DNA of 49,270 nt from Alphaproteobacteria bacterium. GTDB lineage: Bacteria; Pseudomonadota; Alphaproteobacteria; UBA2966. The DNA lies in assembly GCA_018654745.1 (NCBI GenBank), contig JABILA010000041.1:1-49270 (forward strand), written 5' to 3'. The translations under genes and the position numbers were made by a program. Positions within the stretch are counted from its first letter, which is position 1. Each line of letters begins with the position of its first letter. The notes below the pieces were generated by a model. That model saw nothing but the letters and a program-made list of their open reading frames with translations, searched no databases and was not told where the DNA came from. Below, in pieces: positions 8,217 through 15,742 of this stretch.

Positions 8217-8504
8217 ATGCCTGATGCCACACTGATCTTCAAAGATCGTTATACATACGAAGACGGTGACATCGTCGAGATGACAATCTGGCAAGTACCG
8301 GAGCCGGTTCCACCCGGCGAGCACTTTCTGAAATACAGTTTGTATTATGGTCGCCCGGGTGTGCGCCTTGTTGGTTATGACAACGAGCGAGGCAAAGGTG
8401 ACCACAAACATGTTGGTCAACGAGAAAGTAAATACAGATTCTCGACAGTCGAAAGGCTGATGGCCGATTTCCTGGAAGACGTAGAGGATATGCGCAATGG
8501 CTGA
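8217..8504 (+). CDS. TumE-family toxin (DUF6516-like)
   Basis: This 95-residue protein resembles the TumE/DUF6516 toxin family. The features are the start ATLIFKDRY.YEDGDIVEMTIWQVP, the middle YSLYYGRPGVRLVGYDNERGKGDHKH, and the end STVERLMADFLEDVE. Such proteins are usually encoded just before a winged-helix antitoxin, as here, with an 8-nt overlap. The biochemical activity of this member cannot be read from the sequence. The ATG has no Shine-Dalgarno site and sits about one promoter length after TTGACA. With its partner and a HutD/Ves gene it forms the cargo of the island bounded by inverted arms. Confidence 0.75.
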   Translation: MPDATLIFKDRYTYEDGDIVEMTIWQVPEPVPPGEHFLKYSLYYGRPGVRLVGYDNERGKGDHKHVGQRESKYRFSTVERLMADFLEDVEDMRNG

Positions 8505-8835
8505 AGTAAAAATCCATGTTGATCGTCTGGAAGATATGGCCAGCCGGTTTACGGCTGCCTGGAAAAAAGCAGAAGCCGGAGAGGCTGTGGATGAAAGACA
8601 TCTCTCCTTCGAATCCTGGTCGGCGCTGACCCAGGCCCTTTCAGTTAAAAGGCTGGAATTGCTGAAATGGTTGAATGCGCATGAAGAGCCCAGCATAAGG
8701 TCTTTGAGCAAAAGCCTGCATCGTGATTACAGGCGGGTGCATGAAGATGTGCAAATCCTGCGTACTGCGGGACTGATTGCCGGGGACTCTTTACATGTTG
8801 AGTGCGATCGAATTCATACCGAGATCGCGCTGTAA
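8497..8835 (+). CDS. TumA-type antitoxin, winged-helix DNA-binding protein
   Basis: This 112-residue protein overlaps the toxin gene by 8 nt and has its own AGAGGAT site. Its C-terminal half reads as a winged helix-turn-helix: RLELLKWLNAHEEPSIRSLSKSL then HRDYRRVHEDVQILRTAGLI, the pattern of the HVO_A0114/MarR-like antitoxins paired with TumE toxins. It probably binds and neutralises the toxin and represses the shared promoter through the TATGTCA repeats; both roles are inferred from the family. Confidence 0.75.
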   Translation: MAEVKIHVDRLEDMASRFTAAWKKAEAGEAVDERHLSFESWSALTQALSVKRLELLKWLNAHEEPSIRSLSKSLHRDYRRVHEDVQILRTAGLIAGDSLHVECDRIHTEIAL

Positions 8836-8880
8836 ATCTGGTACCCGTATTCAAGGAACACGCATTCCGGTTTATTCAAT

Positions 8881-9435
8881 ATGAAAACCCTCTCCCCCTC
8901 CGACTTCAAAACCATGCCCTGGGCCAACGGCATTGGCTCGACAACCGAAATCTTCAAACAGCCCTCCCTGACACCAGATAAATTCCTCTGGCGGGTCAGT
9001 CTGGCGGATGTGCCGGACTCTGGCCCTTTTTCTGTCTTTGATGCCTACGAGCGCATCATCGCTGTTGCCAGCGGTGGCGGCATGACTTTGCGGGTGGCCG
9101 GGTGTGATCCGGCGACCTTGCGTGTAGGTGAAGTTGCTTATCGCTTTTCCGGGGCAGCGGCCACGAACTGTGAATTGCTGGCGGGGCCGATCCGGGATTT
9201 TAATCTGATTTTTGATCCTGACCATGTCCGGGGGGAGGTCGTTGTTTTAAGCGGGACGGGTCGGCGCGGTTTTGAAAGTGCGCCAGGTCAGACGACGCTG
9301 GTTTATGTATTTGAGGGCTCGGTTGAGATGTCGGGAGATGTTCTGGCGGCGGGGTTTGCCGGGATGGTTGAAGGTGACGTGGTTGGGGTTGAGCTGCGGG
9401 ATGGGTTGGCGTTTGTGGTATCGGTGGGTGTGTGA
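8881..9435 (+). CDS. HutD/Ves family protein
   Basis: This 184-residue cupin-like protein is recognised by the N-terminal signature FKTMPWANGIGSTTEIF and by FLWRVSLADVPDSGPFSVFDAYERII. HutD accompanies histidine-utilisation genes in pseudomonads and Ves is a cold-related E. coli protein; the biochemical role of the family is poorly known. No hut genes are nearby. It begins 45 nt after the antitoxin with no clear ribosome-binding site and ends 40 nt before the right arm, so it travels with the toxin-antitoxin pair. Its high GC fits the host better than recent foreign origin. Confidence 0.85.
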   Translation: MKTLSPSDFKTMPWANGIGSTTEIFKQPSLTPDKFLWRVSLADVPDSGPFSVFDAYERIIAVASGGGMTLRVAGCDPATLRVGEVAYRFSGAAATNCELLAGPIRDFNLIFDPDHVRGEVVVLSGTGRRGFESAPGQTTLVYVFEGSVEMSGDVLAAGFAGMVEGDVVGVELRDGLAFVVSVGV

Positions 9436-9475
9436 GTGAGGGTGGTTTTGGGTTCGGGCGTGGTGGGAGTTTTTG

Positions 9476-9677
9476 CAAATCTCCCTTCCCAAGTGTTTCA
9501 GCCTTTTTCTGAAACACAGGTTGGCGGTAAATCCTGAGACAGGGAACGATATGAGACCAGGCGATTCGGTTAAGACCGAAGTCGCTTTGGGAGATTTGAT
9601 ATTACGCTCAAGCGCCGCTAGTGGCTTTGGACCTCAATGGTCCTTGTTAGCTTGTAAATATCTTCGCGTGAATTTGG
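9476..9677 (-). repeat. Structured repeat, right copy (inner part of right arm)
   Basis: This is the inverted partner of 7811-8114. Positions 9476-9610 are identical to the reverse complement of 7980-8114. Further out (minus strand) come a stem GGACC/GGTCC around loop ATTGA, GCTAAC, and CTTCGCGTGAATTTGG (plus strand, 9662-9677). It lacks the 110-bp hairpin-rich block of the left copy. The 10-bp closing pair and all core hairpins are present. No real protein gene is seen despite an open frame crossing it. Confidence 0.75.
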
Positions 9678-9936
9678 CTAGCGACCAGGCAGCGTGAATC
9701 CGTGGTCTGTTCGTGGACGATTTTGCTGAACGAAGTTTTTGCAGGAAGTCTCTAATTCGAAACCGCCGTCATTCCGGGCTTGATCCCTCCCTTCGGGCTG
9801 ACAGGAATCTCTGCAGCCTGTCCACGTTTGCTGGCTATGGCATTTTTGGCGGCCTCACCAGAGACTCCGGCTCGGGGGCCGGAGTGACGAAGTAAGGGAG
9901 GGGAGTGACGAAATGCGTGGTGTCAGTTCACCAGCC
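9678..9936 (+). repeat. Spacer and composite palindromic repeat, outer right arm
   Basis: The 89 nt at 9678-9766 align in reverse with 7722-7810 (shared GTTCAGCAAAA, GAATT, GAGAC and other blocks). Next comes the composite palindrome 9767-9889, the inverted counterpart of 7614-7721. Its first palindrome is altered by an inserted CCTCCCTTCGGG. Similarity to the left side stops at about 9889. The remaining bases before 9937 hold nothing recognisable. Confidence 0.6.
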
Positions 9937-10398
9937 TCAGCTGCGCCAGACCTTCAGGGCACGGCCGCAGAAGCTGCCTGACGCGAGGCCGGCGACGATG
10001 GCAAAAAGGCCGACGAACAAACTGCTTTCATAGGTTGCCGGGAACATGGCTTTGGACACACCGCCGACAAAGTTCATGCAGAAAATTACCAACATCACCG
10101 TCAATGTCAGCCACTCGCCAGACAAGGTAACCTTGCCATCTTCCTTGGAAATGATCCATTTGCCCTGCACGCGGCTACCGGCGACAATGCCGACTAAAAA
10201 AGCCACGCCATAGGCAGGCCAGGCAACGGGCGAGGGGTGCAGGCCAGCGACGGAATTGATCGACAGCAGACCCACAAGCGGTGTCAGATAAATCGCGATG
10301 ACGGGGACGGCGCGGGTGTTGGAAACGCGAACGCCGTACCAGATAATAAATGCAAGCAGGGGCCAGACCCAGATCGGTGCGCCGGTAATCGCAGACAT
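9937..10398 (-). CDS. DUF6622-like integral membrane protein
   Basis: This 153-residue protein has four or more hydrophobic helices: IWVWPLLAFIIWYGVRVSN, then TRAVPVIAIYLTPLVGLLSI, the AYGVAFLVGIVAG region, and LTVMLVIFCMNFVGGV plus a C-terminal helix. It resembles small inner-membrane proteins of the DUF6622 type, of unknown function. It stands alone on the minus strand between the island and ppsR, and is divergent from ppsR. No catalytic motif is visible. Confidence 0.65.
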   Translation of the reverse strand: MSAITGAPIWVWPLLAFIIWYGVRVSNTRAVPVIAIYLTPLVGLLSINSVAGLHPSPVAWPAYGVAFLVGIVAGSRVQGKWIISKEDGKVTLSGEWLTLTVMLVIFCMNFVGGVSKAMFPATYESSLFVGLFAIVAGLASGSFCGRALKVWRS

Positions 10399-10555
10399 GT
10401 GAAAAATTCCTTCTCAAACAAAATAGTCGAGCGTTTAAAACGATTTTCTGAATATGACCGCACCATCGCACCATCGGGTGCGCCCTTCAAGCCAATCAGG
10501 TCTTTGTCGCGATCAAGGGCTGTGACAAGGCCGCGACCATGCTATCCTTTGCGGC

Positions 10556-11431
10556 ATGAGCACTGGCAAAAAATTTCATCTTCATCTCGTCTCGGACGCC
10601 ACCGGCGAGACGCTGATCTCCATCGCCCATGCGGCCATTGTGCAGTTCGAAGACGCCGATCCCATCGAGCATACCTGGGCGCTGGTGCGCTCGGCCCCGC
10701 AAATGGAAAAGGTGTTGGCGGAAATTCGGGATAAACCAGGCCTCGTCATGTTCACCCTGGTCGACAAGGATATTCGCGAGCTTTTGATCAACGGCTGCCA
10801 CGCCCTCAGCGTGCCCTGTGTGCCGGTGATGGATACGGTGATGACGGCGATGTCGACGTTCCTTGGCTCCAAGACCATGGACCGACCCGGTATGCAGCAC
10901 GTCATGAATGCCGAATATTTTCACCGCATGAATGCCATGAGCTACACCCTCGCCCATGATGATGGCCAGGGTGTGGGTAATCTGCGGGCCGCCGATATTG
11001 TGCTGCTGGGGGTCTCGCGCACCTCGAAGACGCCGACCTCAATTTATCTGGCGAACAGAGGGCTGAAGGTTGCCAATGTGCCGATGGTGCCGGAAGTTCC
11101 GCCGCCCGAAGAACTTGACGATATTGGCAGTGTCGATGATACCGACGGGCCGCTGGTTGTGGCTCTGACTACCAGCCCCGAACGCCTGGTGCAGATCCGC
11201 CGGAACCGTTTGCTGGCCCTGAACGAAGAAAAGGAAACCAGCTACATCGATCTCGATATCGTGCGCGAGGAAGTTAAAAAGGCGCGCAAGATGTTTGCCG
11301 GGCGTGGCTGGCCGGTGATCGATGTCACCCGACGTTCGATCGAGGAAACGGCGGCTGCCATTCTCAATCTTTATTATGACTACCGGCCCAACCGGGCCGG
11401 GCGATCCGATGCGTCCGGCAGTGGCTGGTAA
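10556..11431 (+). CDS. ppsR: PEP synthase/PPDK regulatory kinase-pyrophosphorylase (DUF299)
   Basis: This bifunctional enzyme uses ADP to phosphorylate and inactivate PEP synthase or pyruvate phosphate dikinase, and reverses this by phosphorolysis. At 291 residues it shows the family start FHLHLVSDATGETL and the P-loop GVSRTSKTPTS near residue 150. It is the homologue of the gene (RP001 type) that marks one side of alphaproteobacterial oriC. Its ATG lacks a ribosome-binding site. TGTGAC and TATCCT 16 nt apart would place transcription at about the ATG, so it may be leaderless. Which target enzyme it regulates cannot be decided here. Confidence 0.93.
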   Translation: MSTGKKFHLHLVSDATGETLISIAHAAIVQFEDADPIEHTWALVRSAPQMEKVLAEIRDKPGLVMFTLVDKDIRELLINGCHALSVPCVPVMDTVMTAMSTFLGSKTMDRPGMQHVMNAEYFHRMNAMSYTLAHDDGQGVGNLRAADIVLLGVSRTSKTPTSIYLANRGLKVANVPMVPEVPPPEELDDIGSVDDTDGPLVVALTTSPERLVQIRRNRLLALNEEKETSYIDLDIVREEVKKARKMFAGRGWPVIDVTRRSIEETAAAILNLYYDYRPNRAGRSDASGSGW

Positions 11432-12068
11432 CAAAACACCGGGCAATTCCGGGGCACCGCCGGTCATTCTGGCCAGCGGCAGCACCGTCCGGGCGCGCCT
11501 GTTAAAAAATGCCGGGTTGAATTTCACGGTCGAAGTCTCCGCCGTTGATGAAGACAGCATCAAACAAAACATGCAGGCCGATGCCGCCCCGGCGCACGAG
11601 ATTGCCGCGGCCCTGGCCGAACAGAAAGCGCAGCGTGTCTCGCGGAACCACCCCGAGGCTTATGTCATCGGTGCGGATCAGATTCTGGGTCTGGGTGACG
11701 ATGGGGATACCAAAATTCAGATGTTCGACAAGCCTGTCGGCATGGCCGGGGCAAGAAATCATTTGCAACGTTTACGTGGCCATGAACATCGTCTGTTCAC
11801 CGCGGCCTGCATTTGCCGGAACGGCCAGCCCGTCTGGCAGCACCTGGAAACACCGCGTCTGACCATGCGTGATTTTTCCGATGCCTTTCTGGAAGATTAC
11901 CTTGCGCAATCCGGGGAAAAAATTCTCAACTCCGTCGGGGCCTATTTGCTCGAGGATCGTGGCGCGCAGCTTTTTTCAAAAATCGACGGTGATTATTTCA
12001 GCATATTGGGCTTGCCGTTGCTGTCGCTGCTGGCCTTTCTGCGAGAGCACGGAATTGTCGACGCCTGA
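11409..12068 (+). CDS. maf: Maf-family nucleotide pyrophosphatase
   Basis: Maf proteins hydrolyse non-canonical or modified nucleoside triphosphates. The signature ILASGSTVRARLLKNAGL at the N-terminus matches the S-x-R-R/A-x-x-LL motif. The catalytic Asp is in YVIGADQIL; the ADQ form resembles the YceF branch. ILNSVGAYLLEDRG and SILGLPLLSLLAFL complete the fold. I start at the ATG at 11409, giving 219 residues and a 23-nt overlap with ppsR; earlier in-frame starts add non-conserved residues. It belongs to the ppsR-maf-aroE-coaE-dnaQ series. Confidence 0.9.
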   Translation: MRPAVAGNKTPGNSGAPPVILASGSTVRARLLKNAGLNFTVEVSAVDEDSIKQNMQADAAPAHEIAAALAEQKAQRVSRNHPEAYVIGADQILGLGDDGDTKIQMFDKPVGMAGARNHLQRLRGHEHRLFTAACICRNGQPVWQHLETPRLTMRDFSDAFLEDYLAQSGEKILNSVGAYLLEDRGAQLFSKIDGDYFSILGLPLLSLLAFLREHGIVDA

Positions 12069-12189
12069 CGGGTCTTGTTTTCGATCAAGGCTCAGGGCAG
12101 ATACGCGCTTAACCAACGCCGCCACATCGCTTATAAGTGAAGCCACATTCTTCTAATCCTATGATCCAGCCAGGAACCTGTTCGCCTTC

Positions 12190-13062
12190 ATGACCCATAC
12201 CGGTAACACCAGACTTGCAGGCGTGATGGGCTGGCCCGTCAAACATTCACGTTCGCCCCTTTTGCACGGCCATTGGCTGGCGCGGCATGGCATCGACGGG
12301 GCCTATGTACCGCTGGCGGTGGCACCGGAAAACTTCGCCGCGGCCCTGACGGCTCTGCCACAACTCGGTTTTCGGGGCACCAATATTACAGTGCCGCACA
12401 AACAGTCTGCCCTCGCCCTGCTCGATGAAATTGGTGAAATTGATGAAGATGCCCGGCGGATCGGGGCGGTGAATACCGTTGTCGTTGGCGAAGACGGCAG
12501 GATGCGTGGCAGCAACACCGATGCTTTTGGTTTTATGGAAAATATTCGTGATCAGGCCCCTGACTGGCAGGCCGATGCCGGGCCCATGGTTTTGCTGGGG
12601 GCAGGCGGTGCGGCCCGTGCCATCATTGTGGCCTTGCTTGATGCCGGGGTGCCGGAAATTCGCCTGACCAACCGCAGCCGCGACCGGGCTGATGCTCTGG
12701 CAAAAGAATATAATGCTGTCTTTGGCAACAGGATTGTCGTGTCAGACTGGCAACAAAGGGCGGATGTGCTGGCAGAAGCCAATGGTCTGGTCAATTCGAC
12801 CAGTCTTGGCATGGAAGGGCAGCCACCTCTCGAGCTGGATCTGGCCCGGCTACCGGCAAAAAGTCTGGTAAATGACATCGTTTATGCCCCGCTTGAGACA
12901 AAAATGCTCCAAAATGCGAACAAATGTCCGCTAAATGTCGTCGATGGCCTCGGCATGCTGTTGCATCAGGCCCGGCCCGGATTTGCCGCCTGGTTTGGCA
13001 CGGAACCCGTCGTCGATGACGAATTACGCCAGGTCGTGTTGCGTGATCTGGGGGTCTCTTGA
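12190..13062 (+). CDS. aroE: Shikimate dehydrogenase
   Basis: AroE reduces 3-dehydroshikimate to shikimate with NADPH in aromatic amino acid synthesis. At 290 residues it has the shikimate-binding SRSP, NITVPHK with the catalytic Lys, GAVNT, NTDAFGF, and the nucleotide-binding GAGGAARA. The ending GMLLHQARPGFAAWFG is typical. The stop is one base before the coaE start, so the two are translationally close. A gap of about 120 nt separates it from maf. Confidence 0.97.
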   Translation: MTHTGNTRLAGVMGWPVKHSRSPLLHGHWLARHGIDGAYVPLAVAPENFAAALTALPQLGFRGTNITVPHKQSALALLDEIGEIDEDARRIGAVNTVVVGEDGRMRGSNTDAFGFMENIRDQAPDWQADAGPMVLLGAGGAARAIIVALLDAGVPEIRLTNRSRDRADALAKEYNAVFGNRIVVSDWQQRADVLAEANGLVNSTSLGMEGQPPLELDLARLPAKSLVNDIVYAPLETKMLQNANKCPLNVVDGLGMLLHQARPGFAAWFGTEPVVDDELRQVVLRDLGVS

Positions 13063-13063
13063 G

Positions 13064-13678
13064 ATGATTACCATCGGTCTGACAGGCTCCATCGGCATGG
13101 GCAAATCCACGGCCTCGGCCATGTTTCGCAGGCTCGGGGTGCCGGTGTTTGATGCCGATGCCGCCGTGCACAAATTGATGGCCCCCGGGGGCAAGGGTGT
13201 GGCCCCTGTCGCCGCCGCCTTTCCCGGTGTAACCGTTGCTGACAGCGGGGGAGCCGAGGGCATAGATCGCCAGAAGCTGGGTGCGGCGGTGTTCGGAAAT
13301 CCGCAAAAACTGAAGGTTCTGGAGGGGATATTGCACCCCCTTGTCAGTCAGGGACGCGAACAATTCAATCGCGCCGCCCGGGCTGCCCGTTTACCTGTCG
13401 TGGTCTACGACATCCCGCTTTTATACGAGACCGGCGGTGAAAATCGCGTAGACTATGTCTGTGTCGTCAGTGCGCCCAAAAACCTGCAAATTGCCCGCGT
13501 AATGGCCCGTCCCGGCATGACACGCGAAAAGCTCGATCATATCATCAAGGCCCAGGTTCCGGACGTTATCAAGCGCCAGAAAGCCGATTTTGTCATCCCC
13601 ACCGGCAACGGTAAAAACTTCACCCTGAGATGTATTCAGGATGTGCTTAAATCATTGAAAGTAAACACTAATGCGTGA
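13064..13678 (+). CDS. coaE: Dephospho-CoA kinase
   Basis: CoaE phosphorylates dephospho-CoA in the last step of CoA synthesis. It starts [18 protein letters not shown] with the P-loop, has VFDADAAVH, and [15 protein letters not shown] in the lid and substrate region. The ATG at 13064 gives 204 residues, the normal length; upstream in-frame codons lie inside aroE. It overlaps dnaQ by 8 nt. Confidence 0.96.
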   Translation: MITIGLTGSIGMGKSTASAMFRRLGVPVFDADAAVHKLMAPGGKGVAPVAAAFPGVTVADSGGAEGIDRQKLGAAVFGNPQKLKVLEGILHPLVSQGREQFNRAARAARLPVVVYDIPLLYETGGENRVDYVCVVSAPKNLQIARVMARPGMTREKLDHIIKAQVPDVIKRQKADFVIPTGNGKNFTLRCIQDVLKSLKVNTNA

Positions 13679-14345
13679 AGTTGTCCTCGATACCGAGACC
13701 ACCGGCCTGACCCCCAAAACCGGCCATCGTATTGTCGAGATCGGCTGCGTCGAACTGGTCAATCTGGTACCGACGGGAAATGTCTATCATGTCTACATTA
13801 ATCCCCAACGCGACATGCCCGAAGAAGCCTTCAACGTCCACGGCCTCTCCGAATCTTTCCTGCGCGACAAGCCATTATTTGAAGAAATCGCCGAGGATTT
13901 TCTCGAATTTGTCGACGGTGCCCAACTGGTTATTCATAACGCCGAATTCGATATGGGTTTCCTCAATGCCGAGCTGAAACTGTTGAACAGGGCCGAATTG
14001 GCCAATATCGCCGTTGATACCGTGCGCATGGCCCGCAAGAAATTTCCTGGCGCCCACGCCAATCTGGATGCGCTGTGCCGCCGCTTTGGTATTGATAATT
14101 CGGCCCGCGAAAAACACGGCGCCCTGCTGGATGCTGAATTGCTGGCCGAAGTTTATCTGGAGCTGACAGGTGGGCGGCAACCCGGTTTATTGTTAAGCGG
14201 CGAGGAAGAAGCGGCCAAATCCGAAGAAGCACAGGTCGCCAAAAAAGTTGAACGCAGCGCCCGTGCGCATGCTGCCAGCCCATCGGAACTGGCGGCTCAT
14301 GCGGAATTTCTGGAAAAAATCGACGATCCGATCTGGCGGTCGTAG
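13671..14345 (+). CDS. dnaQ: DNA polymerase III epsilon subunit (proofreading exonuclease)
   Basis: DnaQ is the 3'-5' exonuclease that proofreads for the replicative polymerase. The three exonuclease motifs are complete: VLDTETTGL at the N-terminus, [12 protein letters not shown] near residue 85, and [14 protein letters not shown] near 150 with the catalytic His and Asp. The tail is Ala/Glu-rich and ends [12 protein letters not shown], the conserved C-terminal stretch. At 224 residues it has the usual length. It overlaps coaE by 8 nt and converges on secB. Confidence 0.96.
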   Translation: MREVVLDTETTGLTPKTGHRIVEIGCVELVNLVPTGNVYHVYINPQRDMPEEAFNVHGLSESFLRDKPLFEEIAEDFLEFVDGAQLVIHNAEFDMGFLNAELKLLNRAELANIAVDTVRMARKKFPGAHANLDALCRRFGIDNSAREKHGALLDAELLAEVYLELTGGRQPGLLLSGEEEAAKSEEAQVAKKVERSARAHAASPSELAAHAEFLEKIDDPIWRS

Positions 14346-14353
14346 TCCGGACT

Positions 14354-14371
14354 TAGCCCGAACCTGGGCTA
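14354..14371. terminator. Short hairpin between convergent dnaQ and secB
   Basis: TAGCCC/GGGCTA with a 6-nt loop contains the secB stop codon. There is no T-run, so as an intrinsic terminator it is weak. Its position between convergent genes is the main argument. Confidence 0.25.
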
Positions 14372-14881
14372 GACGGCGGCTTCCGAGCCTTCCTGTTCGG
14401 CGGCTCTGGCCTCCAGTTTGCGGCGGTAAAGCACGGCAAAATTCACAGGATCGATAAGCAGGGGCGCAAATCCGCCTTCGCGGGTTGCTTCGGCAATCAG
14501 GCGACGGGCGAAGGGAAATATGATCCGTGGCACTTCAACCAGACACAGGGGTTCAACCCGCTCCGCTGGAAAATGCTCGGCTGAAATGGTTGCACCGTAC
14601 AACAGCTCAACCACAAACAGGATCATGTCGCCACGTTTGGCTTCAGCGGTCACGCGCAACTGGGTTTCGTAATTGACGCCGCCCAGGGGTTTGGCGCCAA
14701 CATCCACGTTTACATTAATGGCGGGCTTTTCATCGGATGGGGCAAGGCTGCCCGGCGCGTTCGGGTTTTCGAAGGAATAGTCTTTGATATATTGCGCACG
14801 AATGCTGAAACGCGGTGCTGCCTGGGTTCCACCAGCGGCTTCGTCACTAGGTGCTGCGTCTGTATCTGCCGTGTCCGACAT
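14369..14881 (-). CDS. secB: Protein-export chaperone SecB
   Basis: SecB is a cytosolic tetrameric chaperone that keeps preproteins unfolded and hands them to SecA. At 170 residues it has an Ala/Asp-rich non-conserved start. The core follows: RFSIRAQYIKDYSFENPNAP, then VNYETQLRVTAEAKRGDMILFVVELLYG, and the conserved CLVEVPRIIFPFARRLIAE. The acidic ending is normal. It sits next to dnaQ and near a Tim44-like gene, the common alphaproteobacterial arrangement. Confidence 0.97.
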   Translation of the reverse strand: MSDTADTDAAPSDEAAGGTQAAPRFSIRAQYIKDYSFENPNAPGSLAPSDEKPAINVNVDVGAKPLGGVNYETQLRVTAEAKRGDMILFVVELLYGATISAEHFPAERVEPLCLVEVPRIIFPFARRLIAEATREGGFAPLLIDPVNFAVLYRRKLEARAAEQEGSEAAV

Positions 14882-15004
14882 GCCTTTAACTCCTGCCCGA
14901 TTGTCCCGTAAACAAGGTTCGGAACTTTTATGTGTACGTCTTGTCCTGGTATATAAGGTTGCCAGACCCGGTCTGGCAACCGCCCGGGCCCACTTTATCG
15001 CGGC

Positions 15005-15511
15005 TCAGGGCCTGTCGTCGAGCCTCGATTGGTCTTCATTGGATGGTTTCGCCGCTGTGTCTGTTACATCAGCATAATCACCATCGATTACATCACTTTG
15101 GGCAGAAAAATCAGGATCCCGGCCCTGATCTTGTCCGGGATGGCCGTGCATATTGGTCATTTGTACGCGGGCACCGATAAATCGGCGCAAAGCCAGACGT
15201 ACGACTGGCACCAGCAACAAGGCCCCCAGGCCATCGGTGACAAATCCGGGTGTTAACAAAAAGGCCCCGGCGACCAGCAGACAAATGGCATCAAATATTT
15301 CGGCCAGCGGCAAGGAGCCCTGATCCATTTGCTGGCGGGCACGGTTCAGGGTCGCCAGGCCCTGTCGGCGCAACAAGGCCGTGCCGATCACGGCTGTTAA
15401 AACCACAATGACCAAAGTAGGCCCCAATCCAACGATACCGCCGATCTTGATAAAGACCGCGATTTCGATCAGGGGAATGCCGATAAAGGCGATGAGTAAT
15501 AGCCAGCCCAA
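15005..15511 (-). CDS. fxsA: FxsA family membrane protein
   Basis: FxsA proteins are small inner-membrane proteins; E. coli FxsA relieves exclusion of phage T7 by the F plasmid when overproduced, and the normal role is unclear. The conserved start GWLLLIAFIGIPLIEIAVFIK and LLVAGAFLLTPGFVTDGLG are plain. I start at the TTG at 15511, which has AGAGGT about 6 nt upstream and places the conserved GWLLL right after the start (168 residues). The open frame extends to 15673, but that part is unlike the family. The C-terminus is polar and acidic. Confidence 0.88.
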   Translation of the reverse strand: MGWLLLIAFIGIPLIEIAVFIKIGGIVGLGPTLVIVVLTAVIGTALLRRQGLATLNRARQQMDQGSLPLAEIFDAICLLVAGAFLLTPGFVTDGLGALLLVPVVRLALRRFIGARVQMTNMHGHPGQDQGRDPDFSAQSDVIDGDYADVTDTAAKPSNEDQSRLDDRP

Positions 15512-15651
15512 TGAAATACCTCTTTTTCCAAGTGGTCTTGCGGATGATAAATACAAGTGCCGTCCGGTGACGGGAAGTTGAAAATCACCGGGTCCTATTA
15601 TGCCGGGAACGTCTGGACCGCTTGCATCCCGCAGGATTAAAGTAGATAACG

Positions 15652-15680
15652 TTGGCACAAAGATACATATCACTTATATG
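15652..15680 (+). promoter_or_regulatory. Candidate promoter of the Tim44-mltA run
   Basis: TTGGCA (15652-15657) and TATATG (15675-15680) are separated by 17 nt and point at the Tim44-like gene about 60 nt downstream. The region lies between divergent fxsA and this run. Confidence 0.4.
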
Positions 15681-15742
15681 AACAATCAGATACTTATCCA
15701 GTGCCTGGATATGTTGCCAGAAGGTCAAGGAAGTAGAGCGTG

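Noticed and set aside
7920..9697. Nearly identical open frames (minus 7920-8162, plus 9473-9697) sharing a stretch ending LGDLILRS
   Set aside because: They simply translate the identical 135-bp inverted repeat. Outside it the frames diverge completely, there is no ribosome-binding site, and the covarying stem shows that structure, not protein, is conserved.
7614..9889. Classical composite transposon
   Set aside because: No transposase, integrase or recombinase gene lies in the arms or cargo, and no target-site duplication is visible at the outer ends.
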